From positions 62,001 through 126,000 of the forward strand of contig NZ_FMDF01000138.1 in assembly GCF_900091955.1 (NCBI RefSeq): 64,000 bases of DNA, read 5' to 3'. The position numbers and the translations under genes were made by a program. The DNA is from Streptomyces sp. Ncost-T10-10d (GTDB lineage: Bacteria > Actinomycetota > Actinomycetes > Streptomycetales > Streptomycetaceae). The first letter of the stretch is position 1, and the number at the start of each line of letters is the position of its first letter. The notes beneath the pieces are model-generated. The model saw nothing but the letters and a program-made list of their open reading frames with translations. It did no database searches and was not told where the DNA came from. Shown piece by piece: positions 55,497 to 63,898 of the stretch.

Positions 55497-56816
55497 GTGC
55501 TCACCGCGTTCGCCCGGGCGTTCAAGACGCCCGACCTGCGCAAGAAGCTGCTCTTCACGCTCGGCATCATCGTGATCTACCGGCTCGGGGCACACATCCC
55601 CGTACCGGGAGTGAGCTACGAGAACGTCCAGACCTGTGTTGATCAGGCCAGCAAGGGCAACAACAGCCTCTTCGGCCTGGTGAACATGTTCAGCGGTGGT
55701 GCACTGCTGCAGATCACGATCTTCGCGCTCGGCATCATGCCGTACATCACGGCCAGCATCATTCTTCAGCTGCTGACCGTGGTGATTCCCCGACTCGAGG
55801 CGCTCAAGAAGGAGGGGCAGTCCGGCCAGGCCAAGATCACGCAGTACACGCGTTATCTGACCGTCGCGCTCGCCATCCTCCAGGGCACCGGCCTGGTGGC
55901 CACCGCCACCAGTGGCGCGCTGTTCAGCGGCTGCCCGGTCGCCGACCAGATCGTGCCGAACCAGTCGATCTTCACGACCATCGTCATGGTGATCACGATG
56001 ACCGCGGGCACCGCGGCCGTCATGTGGCTCGGTGAGCTCATCACCGACCGCGGCATCGGCAACGGCATGTCGATCCTGATGTTCATCTCGATCGCCGCCA
56101 GCTTCCCCGGCGCCCTGTGGGCCATCAAGACCAGCGGCAAGCTGGCCGACGGCTGGATCGAGTTCGGCACCGTCATCCTGATCGGCTTCGTGATGGTGGG
56201 CCTCGTCGTCTTCGTCGAGCAGGCCCAGCGCCGTATCCCGGTGCAGTACGCGAAGCGCATGATCGGCCGCAGGTCGTACGGCGGTACCTCGACGTACATT
56301 CCGCTGAAGGTGAATCAGGCGGGTGTGATTCCCGTCATCTTCGCTTCTTCGCTGCTCTACATCCCAGCCCTGATCGTCCAGTTCTCCAACTCCACCGCGG
56401 GATGGGCGACCTGGATCAAGGACAACTTCGTCAAGGGCGACCACCCGTACTACATCACGGCGTACTTCCTGTTGATTGTCTTCTTCGCCTTCTTCTATGT
56501 GGCGATTTCGTTCAACCCCGAGGAAGTCGCCGACAACATGAAGAAGTATGGTGGGTTCATCCCGGGTATCCGGGCTGGTCGACCTACTGCCGAGTACCTG
56601 AGCTACGTGCTCAACAGGATCACTTGGCCGGGCTCGCTGTACTTGGGTCTGATCGCTCTTGTGCCGACGATGGCGTTGGCCGGCTTCGGTGGTGCGAACG
56701 CCAACTTCCCGTTCGGCGGGACGAGCATCCTGATCATCGTGGGTGTGGGGCTGGAGACCGTGAAGCAGATCGAGAGTCAGCTCCAGCAGCGCAATTACGA
56801 AGGGTTCCTCCGCTGA
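55497..56816 (+). CDS. secY: Preprotein translocase subunit SecY
   Basis: A 439-residue ten-helix channel protein. The start is GTG 55497 (LTAFARAFKTPDLRKKLLFT) with AGGAGG seven bases upstream; earlier in-frame codons are unsupported. Conserved pieces: PYITASIILQLLTVVIPRLEAL, QYTRYLTVALAILQG, GNGMSILMFISIAASFPG, RSYGGTSTYIPLKVNQAGVIPVIFASS. Forms the Sec channel with SecE (12.6 kb). Confidence 0.97.
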   Translation: MLTAFARAFKTPDLRKKLLFTLGIIVIYRLGAHIPVPGVSYENVQTCVDQASKGNNSLFGLVNMFSGGALLQITIFALGIMPYITASIILQLLTVVIPRLEALKKEGQSGQAKITQYTRYLTVALAILQGTGLVATATSGALFSGCPVADQIVPNQSIFTTIVMVITMTAGTAAVMWLGELITDRGIGNGMSILMFISIAASFPGALWAIKTSGKLADGWIEFGTVILIGFVMVGLVVFVEQAQRRIPVQYAKRMIGRRSYGGTSTYIPLKVNQAGVIPVIFASSLLYIPALIVQFSNSTAGWATWIKDNFVKGDHPYYITAYFLLIVFFAFFYVAISFNPEEVADNMKKYGGFIPGIRAGRPTAEYLSYVLNRITWPGSLYLGLIALVPTMALAGFGGANANFPFGGTSILIIVGVGLETVKQIESQLQQRNYEGFLR

Positions 56817-57472
56817 TGCGAATCGTCCTCGTCGGGCCGCCCGGTGCCGGCAAGGGAACGCAGGCTGCGTACCTTGCCAAGAACCTGTCGATTCCGCACA
56901 TCTCCACGGGCGATCTCTTCCGCGCCAACATCAGCCAGGGCACCGACCTTGGCAAGCAGGCCCGCGCCTACATGGACGCGGGGCAGCTGGTGCCGGACGA
57001 GGTCACCATCGCGATGGCCAAGGACCGCATGTCCCAGTCGGACGCCGTGAACGGCTTCCTGCTGGACGGCTTCCCGCGCAATGTGGGTCAGGCCGAGGCT
57101 CTTGACGCGATGCTCAAGGACGAGGGCGTGAAGCTGGACGCGGTTCTCGACCTGGAGGTCCCCGAGGACGAGGTCGTCAAGCGGATCGCGGGTCGCCGGA
57201 TCTGCCGCAACGACAGCGCGCACGTCTTCCACGTGACGTACAACCCGCCGAAGGCCGAAGGCGTCTGCGACACCTGCGGCGGCGAGCTGTACCAGCGCGA
57301 TGACGACTCCGAGGAGACGGTCCGCACTCGGCTGGAGGTCTACCACACGCAGACCGAGCCGATCATCGACTACTACCGGGCCCAGAACCTGGTGGTCACC
57401 ATCTCCGCGCTCGGCAAGGTCACCGAGGTGACCGAGCGGGCGATGGAGGCTCTCGGGTCCGAGAAGGCCTGA
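56816..57472 (+). CDS. adk: Adenylate kinase
   Basis: A 218-residue AMP kinase. P-loop GPPGAGKGTQA, NMP-binding STGDLFRANI, FLLDGFPRNVGQAEAL, and a LID with CRND...CDTCGGELYQRDDD. The LID has three cysteines plus a likely Asp, so a zinc site is possible. Coupled to secY by TGATG. Confidence 0.97.
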   Translation: MRIVLVGPPGAGKGTQAAYLAKNLSIPHISTGDLFRANISQGTDLGKQARAYMDAGQLVPDEVTIAMAKDRMSQSDAVNGFLLDGFPRNVGQAEALDAMLKDEGVKLDAVLDLEVPEDEVVKRIAGRRICRNDSAHVFHVTYNPPKAEGVCDTCGGELYQRDDDSEETVRTRLEVYHTQTEPIIDYYRAQNLVVTISALGKVTEVTERAMEALGSEKA

Positions 57473-57495
57473 GGGGCAGACCCCGCAGTACTCGT

Positions 57496-57535
57496 ACAGT
57501 CGGCCGCGGCGTCCATGGGCGCCGCGGCCGACTGT
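57496..57535 (+). terminator. Terminator between adk and map
   Basis: A perfect 16-bp stem, one of the longest here (arms 57496-57511 and 57520-57535, core GTCGGCCGCGGCG), followed by TTTG. Confidence 0.85.
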
Positions 57536-57607
57536 TTGCGCCGTATCGTTGAGTACGCCGCACCCCGTCACCGTTCGATGCAGTTCGATGCAGAGAGGCG
57601 CCGCGCA

Positions 57608-58450
57608 ATGGTGCAGATCAAGACCCCCGAGCAGATCGCGAAGATGCGTGAGGCGGGGCTGGTGGTCGCTGCCATTCACGCCGCCACCCGCGAGGCGGCG
57701 GTGCCCGGCGCCACCACCCTGGACCTGGACCGCGTGGCCCGCAAGGTGATCGCCGATCACGGTGCGAAGTCGAACTTCCTCGGGTACGGCGGGTTCCCCG
57801 CCACCATCTGCACCTCGGTCAACGAGGTCGTCGTCCATGGCATCCCGGACGACAAGACCGTCCTCAAGGACGGCGACATCATCTCCATCGATGCCGGCGC
57901 GATCGTCGACGGCTGGCACGGCGACGCCGCGTACACGGCCTTCGTGGGCACCGGTCACGCTCCGGAGCTGATCGAGCTCTCCCGGGTCACCGAGGAGTCC
58001 ATGTGGGCCGGTATCGCCGCGATGAAGGTGAACAACCGCCTCGTCGACGTCTCGAAGGCGATCGAGTCCTACATCCGCCGCCAGCCGCGTCCGGCCACCG
58101 GTAAGTACGGGATCATCGAGGACTACGGCGGCCACGGCATCGGCACCGAGATGCACATGGACCCGCACCTGCTGAACTACGTCTCCCGGAAGCGGGGCAA
58201 GGGCATCAAGCTCGTGCCGGGCGTCTGCCTGGCCATCGAGCCGATGGTCTCCCTCGGTACGGCGCAGACCGAGGTGCTCCAGGACGACTGGACCGTGATC
58301 ACGACGGACGGCACCTGGTCCTCCCACTGGGAGCACTCGATCGCCCTCACCGAGCAGGGCCCGCTGGTCCTGACGGCCCCCGACTGCGGCAAGGCAAAGC
58401 TGGCCCAGTACGGGATCGAGGCGGCGCCGGACCCTTGCCCGAATTCTTAA
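57608..58450 (+). CDS. map: Type I methionine aminopeptidase
   Basis: A 280-residue MetAP. Metal ligands are visible in DAGAIVDGWHGDAAYT (two Asp), GGHGIGTEMH (His), AIEPMVSLG (Glu) and WEHSIALTEQG (Glu). Removes N-terminal Met from nascent proteins. ATG 57608 (MVQIKTPEQIAKMREAG) follows GAGAGG. The C-terminal tail (YGIEAAPDPCPNS) is partly duplicated downstream. Confidence 0.96.
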   Translation: MVQIKTPEQIAKMREAGLVVAAIHAATREAAVPGATTLDLDRVARKVIADHGAKSNFLGYGGFPATICTSVNEVVVHGIPDDKTVLKDGDIISIDAGAIVDGWHGDAAYTAFVGTGHAPELIELSRVTEESMWAGIAAMKVNNRLVDVSKAIESYIRRQPRPATGKYGIIEDYGGHGIGTEMHMDPHLLNYVSRKRGKGIKLVPGVCLAIEPMVSLGTAQTEVLQDDWTVITTDGTWSSHWEHSIALTEQGPLVLTAPDCGKAKLAQYGIEAAPDPCPNS

Positions 58451-58497
58451 GAACCAGGGGAGACCCCATCGGCTGATCGCTCGCCCGGCGGAGGGGC

Positions 58498-58566
58498 CGG
58501 GATCGAGGCGGCGCCCGGGCCCTTCCCCGAGATCTTCAGGGACCGGGGAAGGCCCCGTAGGCCGAT
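58498..58566 (+). repeat. Decayed duplicate of the map 3' end
   Basis: The segment 58498-58566 aligns with 58411-58477 (offset 87 bases): CGGGATCGAGGCGGCGCC is identical, then the two match with scattered substitutions through GGCCGAT/GGCTGAT. It would encode a map-like tail (GIEAAPGPFPEIF) but lies after the map stop. Fills much of the 287-base gap before infA. A TAGACT hexamer at 58644-58649 may be the infA -10 box; no convincing -35 is seen. Confidence 0.65.
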
Positions 58567-58737
58567 TTGACCCCCTTGTGGAGGTCTAAGGATCTCCCGG
58601 GGTGGGCAAACTTGACGGATTCGTCTTTTGGGGTCCGCTGACGTAGACTGACTCGTCGGCTCTCGTGCATCCGTGTGTCCACATGTCCACACGCGATACC
58701 GAAGGCCGATCAAGGTAGCCGATTCGAAAGGCGAAGC

Positions 58738-58959
58738 GTGGCCAAGAAGCAAGGTGCCATCGAAATTGAGGGCACCGTGATCGAGTCCCTCCCGAACGCC
58801 ATGTTCAAGGTGGAACTCCAGAACGGTCACAAGGTCCTCGCGCACATCAGCGGCAAGATGCGGATGCACTACATCCGAATCCTTCCGGATGACCGGGTCG
58901 TCGTGGAGCTCTCTCCGTACGACCTGACGCGTGGCCGGATCGTCTACCGCTACAAGTAG
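58738..58959 (+). CDS. infA: Translation initiation factor IF-1
   Basis: A 73-residue OB-fold IF-1 starting at GTG 58738 (AKKQGAIEIEGTVIESLPNAMFKVEL, GKMRMHYIRILPDDRVVVELSPYDLTRGRI). AAAGGCG precedes the start. First gene of the infA-rpmJ-rpsM-rpsK-rpsD segment. Confidence 0.97.
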   Translation: MAKKQGAIEIEGTVIESLPNAMFKVELQNGHKVLAHISGKMRMHYIRILPDDRVVVELSPYDLTRGRIVYRYK

Positions 58960-59019
58960 ATCTTGCCCGCACCTCGCTTCGGCGGGGTGATGGCACTGAC
59001 CCGGAGAACCTGACATCCC

Positions 59020-59133
59020 ATGAAGGTCAAGCCGAGCGTCAAGAAGATCTGCGACAAGTGCAAGGTGATCCGCCGTCACGGTCGGGTCATGGTCATCTGC
59101 GACAACCTGCGCCACAAGCAGCGCCAGGGCTGA
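59020..59133 (+). CDS. rpmJ: 50S ribosomal protein L36 (zinc form)
   Basis: A 37-residue L36, MKVKPSVKKICDKCKVIRR then HGRVMVICDNLRHKQRQG. The C-C-C-H zinc ribbon (CDKC, C, H) is intact, so this is the C+ paralogue. The ATG at 59020 is preceded by GGAGAA. Lies 60 nt after infA. Confidence 0.96.
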   Translation: MKVKPSVKKICDKCKVIRRHGRVMVICDNLRHKQRQG

Positions 59134-59327
59134 CGCACGACCCCCTGCATCTCGCAGCACTTCGCGCGACGCACGTAATACGTACATACGCAGAGTCCGT
59201 CCAAGCTTCGGCTGACGACACCTCCGGCGGGGGCCGGGGACCCGGGCGTACCACCTCTCGTCACGAGAGGTCGGCGATCGGGAGTGGCACTGCGGAAGAC
59301 CCCCGAAATAACAACTGGAGCCATTGA

Positions 59328-59708
59328 ATGGCACGCGTTTCAGGTGTTGACATCCCGCGCGAAAAGCGCGTGGAGGTTGCCCTCACCTACGTCTTCGGTA
59401 TCGGGCGCACCCGGTCCAAGGAGATTCTCGCCACCACTGGCGTGAACCCGAACACCCGCGTTCGCGACCTGGCCGAAGAGGACCTGGTCAAGATCCGCGA
59501 GTACGTGGACGCCAACCTCCGCACCGAGGGTGACCTCCGTCGCGAGATCCAGGCCGACATCCGCCGCAAGGTCGAGATCGGCTGCTACCAGGGCCTGCGT
59601 CACCGCCGCGGCCTGCCGGTCCACGGCCAGCGCACCAGCACGAACGCTCGTACCCGCAAGGGCCCGCGTCGCGCGATCGCCGGTAAGAAGAAGCCGGGCA
59701 AGAAGTAG
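59328..59708 (+). CDS. rpsM: 30S ribosomal protein S13
   Basis: A 126-residue S13 (MARVSGVDIPREKRVEVALTYVFGIG, RHRRGLPVHGQRTSTNARTRKG). Contacts P-site tRNA. The 194-nt gap after rpmJ contains a small hairpin (ACCTCTCG-TCA-CGAGAGGT, 59253-59271) and GGAG before the ATG. Confidence 0.97.
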   Translation: MARVSGVDIPREKRVEVALTYVFGIGRTRSKEILATTGVNPNTRVRDLAEEDLVKIREYVDANLRTEGDLRREIQADIRRKVEIGCYQGLRHRRGLPVHGQRTSTNARTRKGPRRAIAGKKKPGKK

Positions 59709-59813
59709 TCCTCAGCGGACGCACTGCGGGCATCCGGGCCACCGGCCATCCGCAGCAACCAGCGGTCTTCGCTGTAGGACCGATCACCTCCCCTCTCCAT
59801 CTGGAGTCAAGAC

Positions 59814-60218
59814 ATGCCCCCCAAGGGTCGTCAGGGCGCAGCCAAGAAGGTGCGTCGCAAGGAAAAGAAGAACGTCGCTCACGGCCACGCGCACATCAAG
59901 AGCACGTTCAACAACACGATCGTCTCGATCACGGACCCCTCGGGCAACGTGATCTCCTGGGCCTCCGCCGGCCACGTCGGCTTCAAGGGCTCGCGCAAGT
60001 CCACCCCCTTCGCCGCGCAGATGGCCGCCGAGTCGGCCGCCCGCCGCGCGCAGGAGCACGGCATGCGCAAGGTTGACGTCTTCGTCAAGGGTCCGGGCTC
60101 CGGCCGCGAGACCGCGATCCGTTCGCTCCAGGCCACCGGCCTGGAGGTCGGTTCGATCCAGGACGTCACCCCCACTCCGCACAACGGATGCCGGCCGCCC
60201 AAGCGTCGCCGCGTCTGA
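59814..60218 (+). CDS. rpsK: 30S ribosomal protein S11
   Basis: A 134-residue S11 (AHIKSTFNNTIVSITDPSGNVISWASAGHVGFKGSRK, then VTPTPHNGCRPPKRRRV). Platform protein near the Shine-Dalgarno helix. The gap after rpsM is 105 nt. Confidence 0.97.
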   Translation: MPPKGRQGAAKKVRRKEKKNVAHGHAHIKSTFNNTIVSITDPSGNVISWASAGHVGFKGSRKSTPFAAQMAAESAARRAQEHGMRKVDVFVKGPGSGRETAIRSLQATGLEVGSIQDVTPTPHNGCRPPKRRRV

Positions 60219-60249
60219 TTCCGTCTGAAGCAACGGAGACAACTGGAAA

Positions 60250-60876
60250 ATGGCGCGATACACCGGGGCCGACTGCAAGCGTTGCCGTCGGGAGAAGCAG
60301 AAGCTGTTCCTCAAGGGCAGCAAGTGCGAGAGCGCGAAGTGCCCGATCGAGATCCGTCCTTACCCCCCGGGTGAGCACGGACGCGGGCGCACCAAGGACA
60401 GCGAGTACCTTCTTCAGCTTCGTGAGAAGCAGAAGTGCTCGCGGATCTACGGTGTTCTTGAACGACAGTTCGTGAACTACTACAAGGAAGCGAACCAGAA
60501 GACCGGCAAGACCGGTGAGAACCTTCTGCGCATCCTTGAGACCCGCCTCGACAACGTGGTCTACCGGGCAGGCTTCGCCAAGTCCCGCGACCACGCCCGT
60601 CAGCTGGTGCGTCACGGACACATCGCCGTGAACGGCACGAAGACCGACATTCCGTCGGCCCGCGTCGCTGTGAACGACGTCATCGAGGTTCGTCAGAAGT
60701 CCAAGGCCCTGACCCCCTTCCAGGTGGCCCAGGCCGAGGCCGGCGAGCGCACCGTACCGGCGTGGCTCGAAGCCGTGCCGTCGACGATGCGGATCCTCGT
60801 GCACTCCCTGCCCGAGCGCCAGGTGATCGACACCCAGGTGCAGGAGCAGCTGATCGTCGAGCTCTACTCCAAGTAG
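60250..60876 (+). CDS. rpsD: 30S ribosomal protein S4 (zinc-ribbon form)
   Basis: A 208-residue S4 with an N-terminal zinc ribbon: CKRC at 9-12 and Cys26/Cys31 (GSKCESAKCP). The S4 core follows (RPYPPGEHGRGRTKDSEYLLQLREKQK) and the S4 RNA-binding domain (RLDNVVYRAGFAKSRDHARQLVRHGHIAVNG). It sits 31 nt after rpsK, in the usual bacterial alpha-operon position. As far as I recall, S. coelicolor lacks rpsD here and encodes it elsewhere, so this copy and its zinc-binding form are notable. S4 is the alpha-operon repressor in E. coli. Confidence 0.96.
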   Translation: MARYTGADCKRCRREKQKLFLKGSKCESAKCPIEIRPYPPGEHGRGRTKDSEYLLQLREKQKCSRIYGVLERQFVNYYKEANQKTGKTGENLLRILETRLDNVVYRAGFAKSRDHARQLVRHGHIAVNGTKTDIPSARVAVNDVIEVRQKSKALTPFQVAQAEAGERTVPAWLEAVPSTMRILVHSLPERQVIDTQVQEQLIVELYSK

Positions 60877-60889
60877 TAGCTCGTGGGTC

Positions 60890-60923
60890 CGGGCGGTACG
60901 GCTCTTTCGGGTCGTGCCGCCCG
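60890..60923 (+). terminator. Hairpin between rpsD and rpoA
   Basis: 11-bp arms CGGGCGGTACG/CGTGCCGCCCG with one wobble. A weak promoter candidate (TTGTCA-18 nt-TAGTGG, 60929-60958) follows, suggesting that rpoA has its own start site. Confidence 0.65.
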
Positions 60924-60983
60924 TACCCTTGTCAGTATCTGGGGGCGTCAAATAGTGGGCGCCCACGACTGAAGGAACGCAAC

Positions 60984-62006
60984 ATGCTTATCGCTCAGCG
61001 TCCGTCGCTGACCGAAGAGGTCGTTGACGAGTTCCGCTCCCGGTTCGTCATCGAGCCGCTGGAGCCGGGCTTCGGCTACACCCTCGGCAACTCTCTTCGC
61101 CGTACGCTCCTCTCCTCGATCCCCGGCGCTGCTGTCACCAGCATCCGGATCGACGGTGTCCTGCACGAGTTCACCACCGTGCCGGGTGTCAAGGAGGACG
61201 TCACCGACCTCATCCTCAACATCAAGCAGCTGGTCGTCTCCTCGGAGCACGACGAGCCGGTCGTGATGTACCTGCGCAAGCAGGGTCCCGGCCTGGTCAC
61301 CGCTGCTGACATCGCCCCGCCGGCCGGTGTCGAGGTCCACAACCCGGACCTGGTCCTGGCCACGCTGAACGGCAAGGGCAAGCTGGAGATGGAGCTGACC
61401 GTCGAGCGCGGTCGCGGCTACGTCTCCGCCGTCCAGAACAAGCAGGTGGGCCAGGAGATCGGCCGTATCCCGGTCGACTCCATCTACTCGCCGGTGCTCA
61501 AGGTCACGTACAAGGTCGAGGCGACCCGTGTCGAGCAGCGCACCGACTTCGACAAGCTGATCGTCGACGTCGAGACCAAGCAGGCCATGCGTCCCCGTGA
61601 CGCCATGGCTTCGGCCGGTAAGACCCTGGTCGAGCTGTTCGGTCTGGCGCGCGAGCTCAACATCGACGCCGAGGGCATCGACATGGGCCCGTCCCCGACG
61701 GACGCCGCGCTCGCTGCCGATCTGGCGCTGCCGATCGAGGAGCTCGAGCTCACGGTCCGTTCGTACAACTGCCTCAAGCGCGAGGGCATCCACTCCGTGG
61801 GTGAGCTCGTGGCTCGTTCCGAGGCCGACCTGCTCGACATCCGCAACTTCGGTGCGAAGTCGATCGACGAGGTCAAGGCGAAGCTGGCCGGTATGGGCCT
61901 GGCGCTCAAGGACAGCCCGCCCGGATTCGACCCGACGGCCGCGGCCGACGCGTTCGGCGCGGATGACGACGCGGACGCCGGTTTCGTGGAGACCGAGCAG
62001 TACTGA
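60984..62006 (+). CDS. rpoA: DNA-directed RNA polymerase subunit alpha
   Basis: A 340-residue alpha subunit. N-terminal dimerisation domain (FVIEPLEPGFGYTLGNSLRRTLLSSIPG), linker, and C-terminal domain with the UP-element/activator helix region (LTVRSYNCLKREGIHSVGELVARSEADLLDIRNFGAKSIDEVKAKL). The acidic tail is typical of streptomycetes. Starts at ATG 60984 after GAAGGAA. Confidence 0.98.
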   Translation: MLIAQRPSLTEEVVDEFRSRFVIEPLEPGFGYTLGNSLRRTLLSSIPGAAVTSIRIDGVLHEFTTVPGVKEDVTDLILNIKQLVVSSEHDEPVVMYLRKQGPGLVTAADIAPPAGVEVHNPDLVLATLNGKGKLEMELTVERGRGYVSAVQNKQVGQEIGRIPVDSIYSPVLKVTYKVEATRVEQRTDFDKLIVDVETKQAMRPRDAMASAGKTLVELFGLARELNIDAEGIDMGPSPTDAALAADLALPIEELELTVRSYNCLKREGIHSVGELVARSEADLLDIRNFGAKSIDEVKAKLAGMGLALKDSPPGFDPTAAADAFGADDDADAGFVETEQY

Positions 62007-62017
62007 TTCGCCTCCGG

Positions 62018-62048
62018 CCGGGGTGCCCGGGTTTTGCGGGTGCCCCGG
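62018..62048 (+). terminator. Terminator-like hairpin after rpoA
   Basis: A 12-bp stem with two G-T pairs (CCGGGGTGCCCG/CGGGTGCCCCGG) and a loop of GGTTTTG, 11 bases after rpoA. Confidence 0.65.
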
Positions 62049-62060
62049 ACCGGGGTGAGG

Positions 62061-62090
62061 CTTTGTCCTCGAACGCCGGACGGGCTTGAT
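62061..62090 (+). repeat. Copy of a dispersed Streptomyces intergenic repeat (candidate)
   Basis: The core GAACGCCGGACGGGCTTGAT, preceded by CTTTGTCCTC, resembles a short element I recall as frequent between streptomycete genes. Only one arm is present here. It lies within the 214-base rpoA-rplQ gap, which holds no gene. Confidence 0.45.
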
Positions 62091-62220
62091 GCGGCCGATG
62101 ACTGGCTTCATCTGCCGGAACGATTTCCCGAACGGCTCTTGATCTTCCGTGTGGCGTCCGCCGCACGGGAACTGACACCGGTACCTGATACGGCCGGTGC
62201 AGCACACAAGGAGAAAAACC

Positions 62221-62724
62221 ATGCCGAAGCCCGCCAAGGGTGCCCGTCTGGGCGGCAGCGCTGCGCACGAGAAGCTTCTTCTCATCAACCTTGCGAAGTC
62301 GCTGTTCGAGCACGGCCGCATCACCACGACCGAGGCCAAGGCTCGCCGCCTGCGCCCGGTTGCCGAGCGTTTCATCACCAAGGCGAAGAAGGGCGACATC
62401 CACAACCGTCGCCTGGTGCTGCAGTCGATCACGGACAAGAGCATCGTGCACACGCTCTTCACCGAGATCGCCCCGCGGTACGAGAACCGCCCCGGTGGTT
62501 ACACCCGCATCACCAAGATCGGCAACCGTCGTGGCGACAACGCCCCGATGGCCGTCATCGAGCTGGTCGAGGCACTGACCGTGGCCCAGCAGGCCACCGG
62601 TGAGGCCGAGGCCGCGACCAAGCGTGCGGTCAAGGAAGACGCCCTCAAGAAGGACGAGGCTCCGGCCGAGGTCGTCGAGGACGCCAAGCCGGCCGAGGCC
62701 GACGTGGAGTCCAAGGACGCCTGA
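62221..62724 (+). CDS. rplQ: 50S ribosomal protein L17
   Basis: A 167-residue L17: MPKPAKGARLGGSAAHEKLLLINLAKSLFEHGRITTTEAKARRLRP is diagnostic. About 45 extra C-terminal residues rich in Ala, Glu and Lys extend it beyond the E. coli length, common in Actinobacteria. AAGGAG precedes the ATG. The 214-nt gap after rpoA suggests partly separate expression. Confidence 0.97.
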   Translation: MPKPAKGARLGGSAAHEKLLLINLAKSLFEHGRITTTEAKARRLRPVAERFITKAKKGDIHNRRLVLQSITDKSIVHTLFTEIAPRYENRPGGYTRITKIGNRRGDNAPMAVIELVEALTVAQQATGEAEAATKRAVKEDALKKDEAPAEVVEDAKPAEADVESKDA

Positions 62725-62743
62725 GCGTTCTGAGACCACTGGG

Positions 62744-62779
62744 CGGGCCCGCATCACCCTTCGGGGCGGTGCGGGCCCG
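62744..62779 (+). terminator. Terminator between rplQ and truA
   Basis: 10-bp perfect arms CGGGCCCGCA/TGCGGGCCCG with inner pairing (CACCC/GGGGCGG), 19 bases after rplQ. truA begins 33 bases later. Confidence 0.8.
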
Positions 62780-62811
62780 TTCCGTATGTACTGGCAGAAA
62801 AGGATCGTTCG

Positions 62812-63666
62812 GTGAGTGACGAGGTAGAGCCCGGCTTCGTAAGGGTGCGGCTGGACCTGGCGTACGACGGCAAGGACTTCTCCGGCTGGGCCAAGCAGAC
62901 CGGCAGGCGGACCGTCCAGGGGGAGATCGAGGACGCGCTGCGGACCGTGACGCGGTCCTCACGGACGTACGACCTGACCGTCGCCGGGCGCACCGATGCC
63001 GGGGTGCACGCCCGGGGGCAGGTCGCCCATGTCGATCTGCCGGACGAGGTGTGGGCCGAGCACGCGGACAAGCTGCTGCGGCGGATGGCCGGACGGATGG
63101 CGCCCGATGTGCGGATCTGGCGGATCGCCGAGGCTCCGGCCGGGTTCAATGCCCGGTTCTCGGCGCTGTGGCGGCGTTACGCGTACCGTGTCGCCGATCG
63201 TCCCGGTGGGGTGGATCCGCTGTTGCGGGGTCATGTGCTGTGGCACGACCGGCCGTTGGACGTCGACGCCATGAACGAGGCGGCGGCCCGGATGGTCGGG
63301 GAGCACGACTTCGCCGCCTACTGCAAGAAGCGTGAGGGTGCGACGACCATCCGTACGCTGCAGAAGCTGAGTTGGGTGCGGGACGAGGCGTCCGGCATCA
63401 TGACGGCGACCGTGCAGGCCGACGCGTTCTGCCACAACATGGTGCGGGCGCTGATCGGGGCCGCGCTGTTCGTCGGCGACGGGCGCCGCCCGGCCGAGTG
63501 GCCCGCACAGGTGCTGGCGGCACGGCTGCGGGACCCCGGCGTGCATGTGGTCCGCCCCCATGGGCTGACGCTGGAGGAAGTGGCTTACCCGGCCGACGAG
63601 TTGCTGGCCGCCCGCTCCAAGGAGGCGCGCAATGTGCGCACGCTCCCCGGAGCCGGCTGCTGCTGA
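62812..63666 (+). CDS. truA: tRNA pseudouridine(38-40) synthase
   Basis: A 284-residue TruA starting at GTG 62812. Catalytic Asp in TVAGRTDAGVHARGQVAH; also RFSALWRRYAYRV, DFAAYCKKRE and FCHNMVRALIG. It modifies uridines 38-40 in the anticodon arm of many tRNAs. The C terminus ends LPGAGCC, with a Cys pair that I cannot interpret. Confidence 0.95.
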   Translation: MSDEVEPGFVRVRLDLAYDGKDFSGWAKQTGRRTVQGEIEDALRTVTRSSRTYDLTVAGRTDAGVHARGQVAHVDLPDEVWAEHADKLLRRMAGRMAPDVRIWRIAEAPAGFNARFSALWRRYAYRVADRPGGVDPLLRGHVLWHDRPLDVDAMNEAAARMVGEHDFAAYCKKREGATTIRTLQKLSWVRDEASGIMTATVQADAFCHNMVRALIGAALFVGDGRRPAEWPAQVLAARLRDPGVHVVRPHGLTLEEVAYPADELLAARSKEARNVRTLPGAGCC

Positions 63667-63688
63667 GATGCGCGGGCCGGCCGGGCCG

Positions 63689-63898
63689 TCAGTGCTTGCG
63701 GACGATCCGGGCGACCCGGCTGAGCAGGCCCGGCCTGCGGGGCGGCGTTGCGGGGGTGGCAGGCTTCGGCGGCTCGGGGACTTCGACGCGCAGCGACAGG
63801 TCACGGTGCGCATTGGTCCAGTACGGGGTGATGCGGAGCAGCTGCTGGGTGGGGTGCGGTACCGCGGTGAGCTGTCCGGAGACCTCAGGGCCGCGCAC
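63689..63898 (-). CDS. C-terminal part of an unrecognised gene near the window edge
   Basis: A minus-strand frame of 69 residues from a GTG at 63898: QLTAVPHPTQQLLRITPYWTNAHRDLSLRVEVPEPP, a Pro/Ala stretch, then RRPGLLSRVARIVRKH. It reads like a genuine basic C terminus. Without a start codon the frame stays open to about 63970, where it meets a stop, while a neighbouring frame (VDGTAVKVTVVVPTGR) runs on towards the edge. A frame break near 63920 or a start outside view would explain this. No function can be assigned. Confidence 0.35.
   Translation of the reverse strand: MRGPEVSGQLTAVPHPTQQLLRITPYWTNAHRDLSLRVEVPEPPKPATPATPPRRPGLLSRVARIVRKH

Noticed and set aside
58612..58649. TTGACG and TAGACT as an infA promoter
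   Set aside because: The spacing is 26 bases, too long for a sigma-70-type promoter; only the TAGACT box is mentioned as a possibility.
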